Below, piece by piece: positions 9,047-17,066 of a stretch of 25,373 nucleotides of DNA. Numbering within the stretch: position 1 is the stretch's first letter; the number at the start of each line of letters is the position of its first letter. This DNA is from JAFLCA01 sp041907145 (GTDB lineage Bacteria; Bdellovibrionota_C; UBA2361; JAFLCA01). A program made the position numbers and the translations under genes. The notes under the pieces are model-generated. The model searched no databases. It was not told the origin of the DNA and worked only from the letters and a program-made list of their open reading frames with translations. The stretch covers positions 1-25,373 of the forward strand of contig JAYRHW010000085.1 in assembly GCA_041907145.1 (NCBI GenBank), read 5' to 3'.

Positions 9047-10303
9047 ATGGAAAGACGACTCAGTCCCTGGTTTATCGTACCTCTTGTTTGCCTGGTGGGC
9101 GCCGGATTCGCCCTGACCTCGCTTTGGAACCATACGGCCTTGATGTATGGCCTTAACCTGGGACCATCCTTTTGCAACATTTCTGCCCATGTGAACTGCG
9201 ACGCCGTCGCGCAAAGCCGATTTTCCAAACTGTTCGGCCTGCCCCTGGATGGGTACGGCCTAGCGTTTTATCTCGTGCTGGCAATAGCCGCGAGCGTAGC
9301 CCATAAGGACAAGCTTATAAGATATTCCGAATTCTTCGATGCGCTCTTGGCGCTGGCATTCATCGCGAGTGTTTTCTCCGTTTACCTCTTTATAGTCTCC
9401 GAATTCATAGTCGGCGCGCTTTGCATCCTCTGTGTGGGGATGCACGTGACGAATTTCACCTTGCTGCTGCTGGCCTGGGTCTCGAATCGACAGCGCACAT
9501 TTTCGCTGCGCCTGCGTCAGGGTGTACGGGAGCTGCTTTCACTGCCTAAGGCCGCCTTCTCAGGGGGCGCCTCGCGAACTCTGTTGACGGCCTCTCTGCT
9601 GCTCCTGATTGCTGCTGTATTCTATTTGCCTTCTGTGCTTGCTCCGATTATCGCTGCTCGTTCTCCTCAGCAGCAGCAAATCAAAGAGGTGCTAGAATTG
9701 GCCTTGCAGGATTGGAAGGCGCAGGCACCGACTGATATTGCAATACAAAATGATGGTCCGATGCGCGATTATTCTAAGGGTGAGACCTTTGCCCCACTGC
9801 GAATCGTCGAATTCTCCGATTATGAATGCCCTGCGTGTCGTGCTTTTCACGGAGCTTTGGAGGAAATTCTCAAGAATTACGGCAAGCGCATTCACTTCGT
9901 GCATAAAAATTATCCGCTCGATCAGGCTTGCAATCCCACGCTGCCGTTTCCGATGCATATCAACGCGTGCTTTTTAGCAAACGCAGTTCGCTGCGCTGGC
10001 GAGCAGGGGCAATTCTGGGAAATGAATGACAGAGTATTCGTGTTACCCGAAGTTGATGATGCAAAGGGGCCGGAAGTCGTTATGAAGGCGGTGTATCAAA
10101 CCGCTGCCGATCTTAATCTTGATACCGAGGCATTCAAGGATTGTATTTATTCCGGGCGGCAACTTGAAAAGATTCGGCAGGATATTCAGGAAGGAACTAG
10201 ATTGGGAGTGCAGGGAACTCCGTCCGTCTGGATGAATGGCCGCAAACTTAAGGCGGCAAACCCTCTCATTCTGAAGCATCTACTCGAGAATGCTGGTCAG
10301 TAG
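9047..10303 (+). CDS. VKOR-DsbA fusion, disulfide-bond-forming membrane enzyme
   Basis: The 418-residue protein joins a vitamin K epoxide reductase-like domain to a thioredoxin-fold DsbA-like domain. The VKOR part (about 8-145) has several membrane helices, the loop cysteine pair C43/C51 and the quinone-side CxxC C126-I-L-C129. A further membrane anchor lies at 178-200. The DsbA-like part (about 245-415) has the active site C261-P-A-C264 and the cis-proline motif TP at 391-392. In known enzymes, VKOR passes electrons from the thioredoxin partner to quinone, so the fused protein should oxidise cysteines in exported proteins by itself, replacing a DsbA/DsbB pair. All key cysteines are present. 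The upstream ribosome site is not obvious; a TATATAG stretch at 8987-8993 may be a -10 element, without a good -35. Confidence 0.92.
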   Translation: MERRLSPWFIVPLVCLVGAGFALTSLWNHTALMYGLNLGPSFCNISAHVNCDAVAQSRFSKLFGLPLDGYGLAFYLVLAIAASVAHKDKLIRYSEFFDALLALAFIASVFSVYLFIVSEFIVGALCILCVGMHVTNFTLLLLAWVSNRQRTFSLRLRQGVRELLSLPKAAFSGGASRTLLTASLLLLIAAVFYLPSVLAPIIAARSPQQQQIKEVLELALQDWKAQAPTDIAIQNDGPMRDYSKGETFAPLRIVEFSDYECPACRAFHGALEEILKNYGKRIHFVHKNYPLDQACNPTLPFPMHINACFLANAVRCAGEQGQFWEMNDRVFVLPEVDDAKGPEVVMKAVYQTAADLNLDTEAFKDCIYSGRQLEKIRQDIQEGTRLGVQGTPSVWMNGRKLKAANPLILKHLLENAGQ

Positions 10304-10321
10304 GGGCGTAGAGATACCGCG

Positions 10322-10594
10322 CTAGGCGATTACAGATACCTGACTCTTTTGCCCGTCTTTACTCTGCTCAGTCGAAGCGATCTTCAATCCTTCGCGTTCC
10401 GAGCGCTCCTGAATGACGTCGTTGGCATCAACACGGCCGTTTTGGTCGTAGTCGAACAGTCGGGGATCGGGAAACTCCGAATGAGCCGATGCCGTTTCGT
10501 TCGTGCTCTTTTTCTGCGGGTTTTGCTGTCGAGAGAAGATCTGTACTTGCGCAAGCGGCGAGATACGATCCTTGTGTATTGTTACTGCATCCAT
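10322..10594 (-). CDS. Small protein with a single EF-hand calcium-binding loop
   Basis: The 90-residue product has one textbook EF-hand loop at 48-59: Asp48, Asp50, Asn52, Gly53, Val55, Asp56 and Asp59 occupy positions 1, 3, 5, 6, 8, 9 and 12. Everything else is hydrophilic and probably disordered (Gln/Lys/Ser/Glu-rich), with no signal peptide, no cysteine and no membrane segment. A dockerin would have two such repeats; here there is only one, so dimerisation or binding a partner is possible. The gene is well supported by GGAGGAA just before the ATG at 10594. It converges on the VKOR-DsbA gene (18 bases apart) and is divergent from pckG. Calcium binding is an inference from the loop; the cellular role is unknown. 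Confidence 0.75.
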   Translation of the reverse strand: MDAVTIHKDRISPLAQVQIFSRQQNPQKKSTNETASAHSEFPDPRLFDYDQNGRVDANDVIQERSEREGLKIASTEQSKDGQKSQVSVIA

Positions 10595-10923
10595 ACTTCC
10601 TCCATTCCTTGGAGCTTAACAGTGTCAACCAAGTAGGCGGGGCGAAGAGCCTGGGCTTGGCGACGCATTCCTTTGCATCATCGAGCGCACATAATCCATC
10701 TGCGCTCACTACATGTAATCGACAGCCCGAAGGAAAACTTAAGCAGAAATGCGCACCATTGTTTTGTGGGTAAAACCAGCCGGATTTATTTGCAAATCTC
10801 CCATGCTGGGTTATAGTACAGGCACCAGCTAATCGATAAAAGTTAGTAATTTCAATGGATTAGCCGCTCAGCGCGGCAGCGGAGTGATTTTCCCTCAAGG
10901 CTGCCTCGGAGCTAGGAGAAGCA
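10595..10923. other. Divergent intergenic region between the EF-hand gene and pckG
   Basis: These 329 bases carry the ribosome binding site of the EF-hand gene at the left end and the pckG promoter and ribosome binding site at the right end. The middle (about 10640-10780) holds no ORF with coding-like codons and no hairpin or repeat that I can see. Confidence 0.6.
10790..10817 (+). promoter_or_regulatory. Sigma70-type promoter for the pckG operon
   Basis: TTGCAA (10790-10795) and TATAGT (10812-10817) are separated by 16 bases, matching the -35 and -10 consensus at 4/6 and 5/6 positions. Transcription would begin near 10824, leaving a leader of about 100 bases before pckG. The same -10 hexamer, TATAGT, occurs in the candidate fumC promoter in this window. 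Confidence 0.6.
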
Positions 10924-12696
10924 ATGGAATGCAAGAATCCCTTGGTCCAAAAATGGGTCGCTGAAACTGCCGCGCGGCTAAAGCCGGACAAGATCGTTTG
11001 GATTAGCGGCTCGGACGAGGAGAATCGATCTTTATGCGATCAGCTCGTCTCCGACGGGACCTTCACTCCACTTAATCCACAACGCTATCCGAATAGTTTT
11101 TGGGCGGTATCCGATCCTAGCGACGTTGCGCGCGTCGAGGATCGCACCTTCATTTGTACGCGTTCCAAGGAGGATGCGGGCCCTACGAACAACTGGGCTG
11201 AACCTCGAGAGATGTTTAAGACTCTCAATGCGCTGATGGACAGCTGCATGGTCGGGCGAACGATGTACGTCGTTCCCTACTTGATGGGCCCTGACGGATC
11301 CCCATATTCCCGCGTCGGCTTTGAGCTCACTGATTCGGCATACGTGGTTGCAAATATGCGGATTATGGCGCGCATCGGTGATGTGGCGCTGAGGAATCTT
11401 GGCGCTGATAGTAATGAGTTCGTCCGCGGAATCCATTCGATCGGGGATTTGGATCCCGAACACCGCTACATTTGCCACTTTCCGGAACACAACATCATAG
11501 TGAGTTTTAATTCCAACTACGGCGGTAATGCACTTCAGGGTAAGAAATGTTTCGCACTTCGCATAGCCTCGACCTTGGGTAAACGCGAGGGTTGGATGGC
11601 CGAGCATATGCTCATCTTGGGAATTACCAACCCCAAAGGAGAGAAACATTATGTCTGCGCTGCGTTCCCCTCGGCATGTGGAAAGACGAATTTAGCTATG
11701 CTCATTCCCCCTGCCGCCTACCGCGAGGCGGGCTGGAAGGCGGAAACGGTAGGCGATGATATCGCGTGGCTGAATTTCGGACCGGACGGCAGACTGTACG
11801 CCATCAATCCCGAGGCCGGCTTTTTCGGCGTTGCCCCAGGCACTTCGAATAAGACAAATCCGAATGCGATTGCGACCATACAGTCCAATACTATCTTTAC
11901 CAACACTGCACTGGATCTGGATGCGTTAGTACCATGGTGGGAGGGCCTCAGCGATCCGCCTCCACATCTTCGGGATTGGATGAAGCGAGATTGGACGCCA
12001 GCGCTCAAAACCAAGGCTGCCCACCCGAACTCCCGCTTTACTGCTCCGGCCAAGCAATGTCCTTGCATAGATCCTCAATGGGAGTCTCCGCAGGGTGTTC
12101 CGATCTCTGCCATCATTTTCGGGGGGCGGCGCGCGAGAACTGCTCCGCTTGTGTATGAGGCTCGTAATTGGAAGCATGGAACCTTCGTCGGTGCGACCAT
12201 GGCTTCGGAGACGACGGCGGCGGCAACGGGCAAGGTAGGCGAGCTGCGTCGAGATCCTATGGCCATGCTGCCGTTCATCGGCTACCACGCGGGTGATTAT
12301 TTCGCGCACTGGTTGAGCATGGAAAATCGCCCGGGCTCCAAACTGCCGAAAGTCTTCCATGTGAATTGGTTTCGAACAGATCAGAACGGTAAGTTTCTCT
12401 GGCCGGGATTTGGCGATAATCTGCGAGTCCTCGAATGGATTCTTGGGCGTGTCAGTGGGAAGGCGGGCGCAGCCGAAACCGCGCTGGGTTTCCAGCCACG
12501 CAGTACGGATCTGAATCTGGTAGGTCTGAATATTTCCGATGATGATGTTGCGGAACTACTCAGCGTCCATACCGAGGATTGGCAAGAAGAAATTGAATCC
12601 CAGGAGACCTTCTTCAATAAAATCGGTCCGAAGCTTCCCGAGACCATCTGGACCGAGCACCGTGCCTTGCGAAAACGCTTGGGTTTGGCCTCGTGA
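10924..12696 (+). CDS. pckG: Phosphoenolpyruvate carboxykinase (GTP)
   Basis: The product (590 residues, the usual length of the GTP-dependent family) converts oxaloacetate plus GTP to phosphoenolpyruvate, GDP and CO2, the first committed step of gluconeogenesis. The characteristic P-loop with its reactive cysteine, PSACGKTN, lies at 249-256 (Cys252). The metal-binding GDDIAW is at 277-282, and the guanine-site region contains FGGRR and later EARNWKHG. No catalytic residue that I can check is missing. The ATG at 10924 has AGGAGA at 10914-10919. It is the first gene of a four-gene operon: its TGA overlaps the GTG start of the glycosyltransferase gene in the 4-base sequence GTGA (12693-12696). 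A promoter is visible about 110 bases upstream. Confidence 0.97.
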   Translation: MECKNPLVQKWVAETAARLKPDKIVWISGSDEENRSLCDQLVSDGTFTPLNPQRYPNSFWAVSDPSDVARVEDRTFICTRSKEDAGPTNNWAEPREMFKTLNALMDSCMVGRTMYVVPYLMGPDGSPYSRVGFELTDSAYVVANMRIMARIGDVALRNLGADSNEFVRGIHSIGDLDPEHRYICHFPEHNIIVSFNSNYGGNALQGKKCFALRIASTLGKREGWMAEHMLILGITNPKGEKHYVCAAFPSACGKTNLAMLIPPAAYREAGWKAETVGDDIAWLNFGPDGRLYAINPEAGFFGVAPGTSNKTNPNAIATIQSNTIFTNTALDLDALVPWWEGLSDPPPHLRDWMKRDWTPALKTKAAHPNSRFTAPAKQCPCIDPQWESPQGVPISAIIFGGRRARTAPLVYEARNWKHGTFVGATMASETTAAATGKVGELRRDPMAMLPFIGYHAGDYFAHWLSMENRPGSKLPKVFHVNWFRTDQNGKFLWPGFGDNLRVLEWILGRVSGKAGAAETALGFQPRSTDLNLVGLNISDDDVAELLSVHTEDWQEEIESQETFFNKIGPKLPETIWTEHRALRKRLGLAS

Positions 12697-13799
12697 GTCC
12701 TGCTCCATCGCTGTTTGTTCATGTCGTCAGCTACAACAGCGAAAGCTATCTTGAGGGCTGTCTCGCTTCGGTCGCGGCTCAGCAAGACTATGTCGTGGGT
12801 GATAATTTGATTGTTCGGCTTACCGACAATGCTTCACGTGACCGCTCAATAGAAATAGGCCGCCATACGGGGGGTGATTGGCTTCAGGTTGTTTCCAACC
12901 AAGATAATTTGGGGTTCTGTGGTGGGCACAATCAGGGGGTCAAGGCATTTCTCGAGTCGGACTGCCAGTTCTTGCTCATTCTCAATCCCGATGTTCGTTT
13001 GGAAAGCAACTGTCTCTGTCGATTGACTCGAGCTTTAACAGCCGATATCTCCGCGGGCATGGCATCGGCTCGACTCATGCGCTGTGATGCGGCGCTCAGG
13101 GCGCTGGATCCCGCGATCTTCGACTCGGCCGGCATGATTATGACCCCCTCGCTGCGGCATTTTGATCGTGGTTCTGGTGAAGTCGACACGGGCCAGTATC
13201 GAGATCGACAGTACGTATTCGGTGCCACTGGGGCCTGCTTACTACTAAAGCGTGAGTGCGTATCTGATTTGATTCTCGAGGAAACGGAAGTAGATCCTGC
13301 GCTTGCCTCCATTTATCCGCAACTTGCTGGAAATCGAGAGCACCGCGCGCAGCTCTTTGACGAAGCATTCTTCGCCTATCGTGAGGATGCAGATCTCGCA
13401 TGGCGCGCGGCACTCTATGGCTGGAAGTGTCTCTACGAACCAGATGCCGTCGCATACCACAAACGAGTGGTGGTGCCCGAGCGGCGAAGCAGCCTACCTC
13501 CTGAGCTCAACAAGCTGGGCGTCCGCAATAGATTCTTGCTGCAAATAAATAACGTCACCCGGGCGGTCGGTTTGGTGTCGATTGTTGAGGGATTGTTGTT
13601 GCGAAATCTCTTGGTTTTGGCTGGCGTTGCGCTGCGCGAGCACAGTTCCATCCCAGCGCTTAGGGAAGTTTTTGCGTTGGCGCCGCGTGCCTACCGACGC
13701 AGAAAATTAATTCTTGCGAAGTCACGGGAACGCAGCCGTGGCATGCTTTCGATCGGACGCTGGTTCCAGCGGCGACCATTTGCCGAGAGTCTCGCTTGA
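12693..13799 (+). CDS. Family 2 glycosyltransferase, rhamnosyltransferase-like
   Basis: The 368-residue cytosolic-face enzyme has the GT-A nucleotide-sugar fold: VVSYNSESYLEGCL near 11-24, the TDNASRD loop near 44-50, NLGFCGGHNQG near 72-82, and NPDV at 98-101, which stands in for the metal-binding DxD region as in WbbL-type rhamnosyltransferases. EDADLAWR near residue 231 supplies the likely catalytic base. The C-terminal ~100 residues are basic with one or two hydrophobic stretches that may contact the membrane. The GTG start at 12693 overlaps the pckG stop, and the gene's own TGA overlaps the next gene's TTG start. The sugar and acceptor cannot be told from sequence; a cell-surface polysaccharide is likely. 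Confidence 0.9.
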   Translation: MSPAPSLFVHVVSYNSESYLEGCLASVAAQQDYVVGDNLIVRLTDNASRDRSIEIGRHTGGDWLQVVSNQDNLGFCGGHNQGVKAFLESDCQFLLILNPDVRLESNCLCRLTRALTADISAGMASARLMRCDAALRALDPAIFDSAGMIMTPSLRHFDRGSGEVDTGQYRDRQYVFGATGACLLLKRECVSDLILEETEVDPALASIYPQLAGNREHRAQLFDEAFFAYREDADLAWRAALYGWKCLYEPDAVAYHKRVVVPERRSSLPPELNKLGVRNRFLLQINNVTRAVGLVSIVEGLLLRNLLVLAGVALREHSSIPALREVFALAPRAYRRRKLILAKSRERSRGMLSIGRWFQRRPFAESLA

Positions 13800-14593
13800 T
13801 TGTAGCAGGCAGTCACGCATTGGTGACGGGAGCTTCTGCCGGTATCGGCCTGGCTTTTGCCCGGCAGCTACACTCGCAAGGGGCCTCGGTTACGCTCGTA
13901 GCACGCAGGCGTGATCGAATCGAGGCCGAATGTGCTCGATTGAACCAAGCGCGGCGCGGCTCGGCGGTGCCGCTCTGCGCCGACCTTACCGAACAAGCTT
14001 CGATGGAGGCGATACTCAAGTATATCCGTGAGAATCGAATCGATATTCTCGTCAATAACGCGGGGAGGGGAAGTCTTGGCTATTTCGAGGAGTTGGATAT
14101 CGACGATGAAATCGCTGAGGTCAGTCTCAATGTACTGGCAACACTTCGTCTTGCGCATGCCGTCATCCCTCAAATGAAGGCCCGGCGAACAGGGGCGATC
14201 ATTAGCGTTTCCTCGATTGCCGGCTTCCAACCTTTACCCTTCATGGCTACCTACGCGGCCACCAAGGCGTTCAATTTGTATCATAGCATGGCCCTGCGGG
14301 AGGAATTAAGCAGTTACGGAGTTCAGGTGCTGACCGTTTGCCCGGGGCCGACCGAAACTGAGTTTCTCGGCGCTTACACTAGTGGAGTACGAATGCCGAT
14401 AGCTGGTCGTGATTCGGCTGAGGCCGTGGTCTCCCAGGCGCTGCGGGCGCTCCGGTATAACAGGGCCTTTATCGTAACGGGGTGGCGCTCCAGATTATTG
14501 TCATTGGGATCCCGCTTGTTTCCTATGATAATAAGTACGAGGATTTCCAAGCTGATGCTGCAATCAGCAGTGAATAAATTAAAGACGAGATGA
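13796..14593 (+). CDS. Short-chain dehydrogenase/reductase (SDR)
   Basis: The 265-residue product is a classical SDR. TGASAGIG (11-18) is the Rossmann dinucleotide motif, ARRRD (36-40) follows strand 2 and suggests NADP(H) preference, NNAG is at 87-90, the catalytic serine is in SVSS (137-140), and Tyr153 with Lys157 forms YxxxK. The C-terminal end has a basic and hydrophobic tail like the DltE/YqjQ-type subgroup that acts on lipids or acyl chains; that subgroup is my guess. The TTG at 13796 overlaps the preceding TGA (TTGA), and no better start lies nearby. The stop overlaps the rpiA start (ATGA). Substrate unknown; by context perhaps a sugar or lipid intermediate. Confidence 0.9.
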   Translation: MIVAGSHALVTGASAGIGLAFARQLHSQGASVTLVARRRDRIEAECARLNQARRGSAVPLCADLTEQASMEAILKYIRENRIDILVNNAGRGSLGYFEELDIDDEIAEVSLNVLATLRLAHAVIPQMKARRTGAIISVSSIAGFQPLPFMATYAATKAFNLYHSMALREELSSYGVQVLTVCPGPTETEFLGAYTSGVRMPIAGRDSAEAVVSQALRALRYNRAFIVTGWRSRLLSLGSRLFPMIISTRISKLMLQSAVNKLKTR

Positions 14594-15276
14594 ACATGGA
14601 TGGGAAGCTGAGGTTGGCGCAAGAAATCGCCTCCCGAGTCAAGGCCGATGAGCTCATAGGTATTGGAACTGGTTCCACCGTAGATGCGACGCTCGAAGCT
14701 TTACAGCAGCGAATCAAGAAGGAAGGACTGAGAGTCCGCGCCATTACGACTTCCTATCAAAGTGCTTGGCGATGCAAGGAAGTTGGCATCGAAGTGCTCT
14801 CGTCTCTAGGCCGGGAGGAGCCAGTCTGGGGCTTTGACGGTGCAGATGCGATTGACTCCAACCTGTGGCTGATCAAGGGGAAGGGCGGAGCTATGCTGCA
14901 GGAGAAAATAGTAGCAGCGCGCTGTAGACACTTCGTCGTCGCCGCTGATGAGTCCAAGTTCACTCAGAATCTTGCGGGGGCTGCCCCCATTCCGGTAGAG
15001 GTCATTCCCGAAGCTTTGGCGGTTGCCGAACGTGAATTGAAAAAGCTCGGTGCTACTTCCGTTGTGGTTCGCCCGGCCGGTACGGGAAAACATGGTCCGG
15101 TACTGACGGAAGCCGGGAATATCGTTCTGGATACTCAGTTCAAGGCAATTGATGTGGGCCTGGAGGGTCGAATGAAGCAGATCGTTGGCGTAGTCGACAC
15201 CGGTTTGTTTATCGACTACGCGCATGAAGTTCTCCTGGGGTCAGTGACGGGTATTAGAGTTTTGAAGCGCGCCTAG
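14590..15276 (+). CDS. rpiA: Ribose-5-phosphate isomerase A
   Basis: The 228-residue enzyme interconverts ribose 5-phosphate and ribulose 5-phosphate in the non-oxidative pentose phosphate pathway. Family signatures are intact: the phosphate loop GTGST (26-30), DGAD (83-86) with the catalytic aspartates, KGKGGA (96-101) and Glu105 as catalytic base, then ADESK and TEAGNIVLD. The length matches the family. The ATG at 14590 overlaps the SDR stop (ATGA), suggesting translational coupling; a second in-frame ATG at 14596 is less likely. The final TAG lies inside CTAG (15273-15276), shared with the stop of the opposing 88-residue gene. Confidence 0.97.
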   Translation: MNMDGKLRLAQEIASRVKADELIGIGTGSTVDATLEALQQRIKKEGLRVRAITTSYQSAWRCKEVGIEVLSSLGREEPVWGFDGADAIDSNLWLIKGKGGAMLQEKIVAARCRHFVVAADESKFTQNLAGAAPIPVEVIPEALAVAERELKKLGATSVVVRPAGTGKHGPVLTEAGNIVLDTQFKAIDVGLEGRMKQIVGVVDTGLFIDYAHEVLLGSVTGIRVLKRA

Positions 15277-15539
15277 AGCGACTGTCGATCCACGCGATTG
15301 CCGCGCTGCTCTTCCCGAGACAGCAGCTGATTTCCTAGAATTTCCGCATCAGTTAGACTGCGCGCAGGCTTAATCGCTATTTTTCCTGGACGGTCTTCAC
15401 TGACGACGAAGACAAACTGCGCGCTTACGCGTACCACCTGAACCTGACCGTTGCGCCAGTAACGACCAACGAACTTGGCGCCGTCAAAGGCGCTCAGTAG
15501 ATCGGGAAATGCTGCATCGTCGAGGGTAATAATCTGCAT
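15273..15539 (-). CDS. Unrecognised 88-residue protein
   Basis: The small product begins MQIITLDDAAFPDLLSA, followed by a short basic and aromatic stretch (KFVGRYWRNGQ), a Val-rich strand region and a hydrophilic, Arg-rich C-terminus. It has no signal peptide, membrane segment or cysteine. AAGAGG about ten bases before the ATG at 15539 supports the start. It lies downstream of the SseB-like gene on the same strand with a 93-base gap, so it may share that transcript. It converges on rpiA with overlapping stop codons. The layout of short strands could suit a small nucleic-acid or protein-binding fold, but that is a guess and I do not recognise a family. Confidence 0.65.
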   Translation of the reverse strand: MQIITLDDAAFPDLLSAFDGAKFVGRYWRNGQVQVVRVSAQFVFVVSEDRPGKIAIKPARSLTDAEILGNQLLSREEQRGNRVDRQSL

Positions 15540-15632
15540 AGCTTCTTACCTCTTAAGATCGGCCAAAAACGCCAGGGGCTTAAGTTTCGCTAACCACCTA
15601 ATATTTCACGCTATATTCGACTGGGTTAAGGC

Positions 15633-16466
15633 TCAGAGCCCTATTCGTGCGCGTAGCCGCTGCCACATCGACTGAGCAGCGTTTCCGGGGGCGATATAGT
15701 AGGGGGAGCTATTCGCGAAGAACCCAAAGGTTAAGTCGGCAGTACCGGAGCCGGAAGCGTTGACGGCAATATGATCGCTTCCAACCTGACAACGGTCAAC
15801 CAAGGCCTGTATCTCTGCCTGGATGCTGGTTGCCCGGTCCTGCGGGCAGGGAGCTAGCTCCACGCCTAGGAAGAGCTTTTGCAATTTTTGCTCATCGACA
15901 TCCTTGCCTATGTGCCGCACGAGAAACATGCGAAGTATTGCCGGTTCCTTCGCTGCGAATGTGCGGGTCTCGCTCACCACCGCAGGGAATTCGGATTCTC
16001 GAACGGGCTGGATTTCCAACGGTTCAATCGTTTGCTGCTGAACGATTTCCTCCGCGATGGCCGGAATGCCTCTCTCTCCGGAGCGCAGCTGTTCTATTTC
16101 CCAGGGCGAGAGCTCCTTTTCAAACTCGGCCGCAGGATTGATGCATAGCCACCATTCTTCAGGCAGGATTTTTAGCAGTTCGATCGAACGCAGCGTGCGG
16201 TACCGTAATTCATTTCCGCACCAGTCCAAGATCAATTGCGGGCGCGTGAAGACCGGAACGACGACGCGTTCCTTATCTTGTATGCCCAAAATATTTAGAA
16301 ATGGGTCGGGGTAGCGCGGCGAATCACTGAGTTTTTGAGCTTGCTCCCGCTCTGGAACGTAAAGTGTGCCGTCGAGAAAGGCGCGCAAAAAGGCTTCAAC
16401 TGGGCCAACGTTCCCTTCGAGCGCAGACCGCATCAGTATTTCAAGCGAGCTGGTCTCTTCGGACAT
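15633..16466 (-). CDS. SseB-like protein
   Basis: The 277-residue soluble protein starts with a segment (about 6-35) typical of the SseB N-terminal domain: a helix with ALEGNVGPVEAFLRAFLDG, then TLYVP. It continues with a conserved-looking stretch VFTRPQLILDW and WWLCINPAAEFEKELSPWEIEQLR (about 75-125). The C-terminal half (about 175-277) could be an SseB_C-like domain and ends in a short basic tail. E. coli SseB (about 258 residues) was named for enhanced serine sensitivity, but its biochemical role is unclear. The ATG at 16466 lies 13 bases after the ompH stop, so the two are probably cotranscribed. The SseB assignment rests mainly on the N-terminus. Confidence 0.7.
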   Translation of the reverse strand: MSEETSSLEILMRSALEGNVGPVEAFLRAFLDGTLYVPEREQAQKLSDSPRYPDPFLNILGIQDKERVVVPVFTRPQLILDWCGNELRYRTLRSIELLKILPEEWWLCINPAAEFEKELSPWEIEQLRSGERGIPAIAEEIVQQQTIEPLEIQPVRESEFPAVVSETRTFAAKEPAILRMFLVRHIGKDVDEQKLQKLFLGVELAPCPQDRATSIQAEIQALVDRCQVGSDHIAVNASGSGTADLTFGFFANSSPYYIAPGNAAQSMWQRLRARIGL

Positions 16467-16479
16467 GTCGACTGAGGTC

Positions 16480-16980
16480 TCAATTCAAGGTTTTGATAAT
16501 CGATTCCGTAATATCGACTGAATCATTGCCGAATAAAACCGGGCCGCGACCTTTCTCGCCCTTATCGAGCACGAGGTCAATCTTGTGCCCTTCGGCATAT
16601 TTCTTGACCAGATCGAGAGCCTTCATCGTTAGATCTCGATTTGTCTTCATGAATTGCTTCTTGATGTCCTCGTCCTTGTCCTTGACGAAACGCGCAAATT
16701 CACGAGCATCGGTTCTAAACTTCTCAGCCTCTTTGGACTCGGCCGAGATGTTGGCACTTTTAAGCTTCTCCTCGGTAGCCTTGAGGGTCTTTCGCCGAGC
16801 CTCTATCTCGGACTTGGCCTTCAAAGAGATTTCGTCCAGCTCCTTCTTCTTAACCTTGGCTTCCTTGCTCTCGTTCAAAATGCGGTTCACGTCGACCGTG
16901 GCAACCTTGAATTCGGCGTGCGCTGGTGAGGCAACGAAGAATAGTGCGAGGGCAAAGCAAAGCGGCCGTAGCAAACGCAT
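16480..16980 (-). CDS. OmpH/Skp family periplasmic chaperone
   Basis: The 166-residue product has a clear signal peptide ending SPAHA-EF near residue 22, then KVATVDVNRIL, the typical first strand of OmpH/Skp. A long charged coiled coil (about 40-125, rich in Lys, Glu and Asp) follows, and the protein closes with a C-terminal strand and helix including DLVLDKGEKG. Skp is a trimeric holdase for outer-membrane proteins crossing the periplasm. I chose the ATG at 16980, not an upstream in-frame start at 17046, because AAAGGA precedes it at proper spacing and it puts the signal peptide first. The mature protein has no cysteine. It sits between the HDOD gene upstream and the SseB-like gene downstream. 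Confidence 0.9.
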   Translation of the reverse strand: MRLLRPLCFALALFFVASPAHAEFKVATVDVNRILNESKEAKVKKKELDEISLKAKSEIEARRKTLKATEEKLKSANISAESKEAEKFRTDAREFARFVKDKDEDIKKQFMKTNRDLTMKALDLVKKYAEGHKIDLVLDKGEKGRGPVLFGNDSVDITESIIKTLN

Positions 16981-17066
16981 AAAAAGTCCTTTCAAGACAA
17001 AAACGGAAGCAGGTTGCATTATTGTCGATGCCCGGAGTAATGGCAATATTGCTGGGCAGAGGGCTG

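Noticed and set aside
10623..10628. Perfect TTGACA on the minus strand upstream of the EF-hand gene
   Set aside because: No acceptable -10 at 16-18 bases, and such a promoter would start inside or next to the ribosome binding site.
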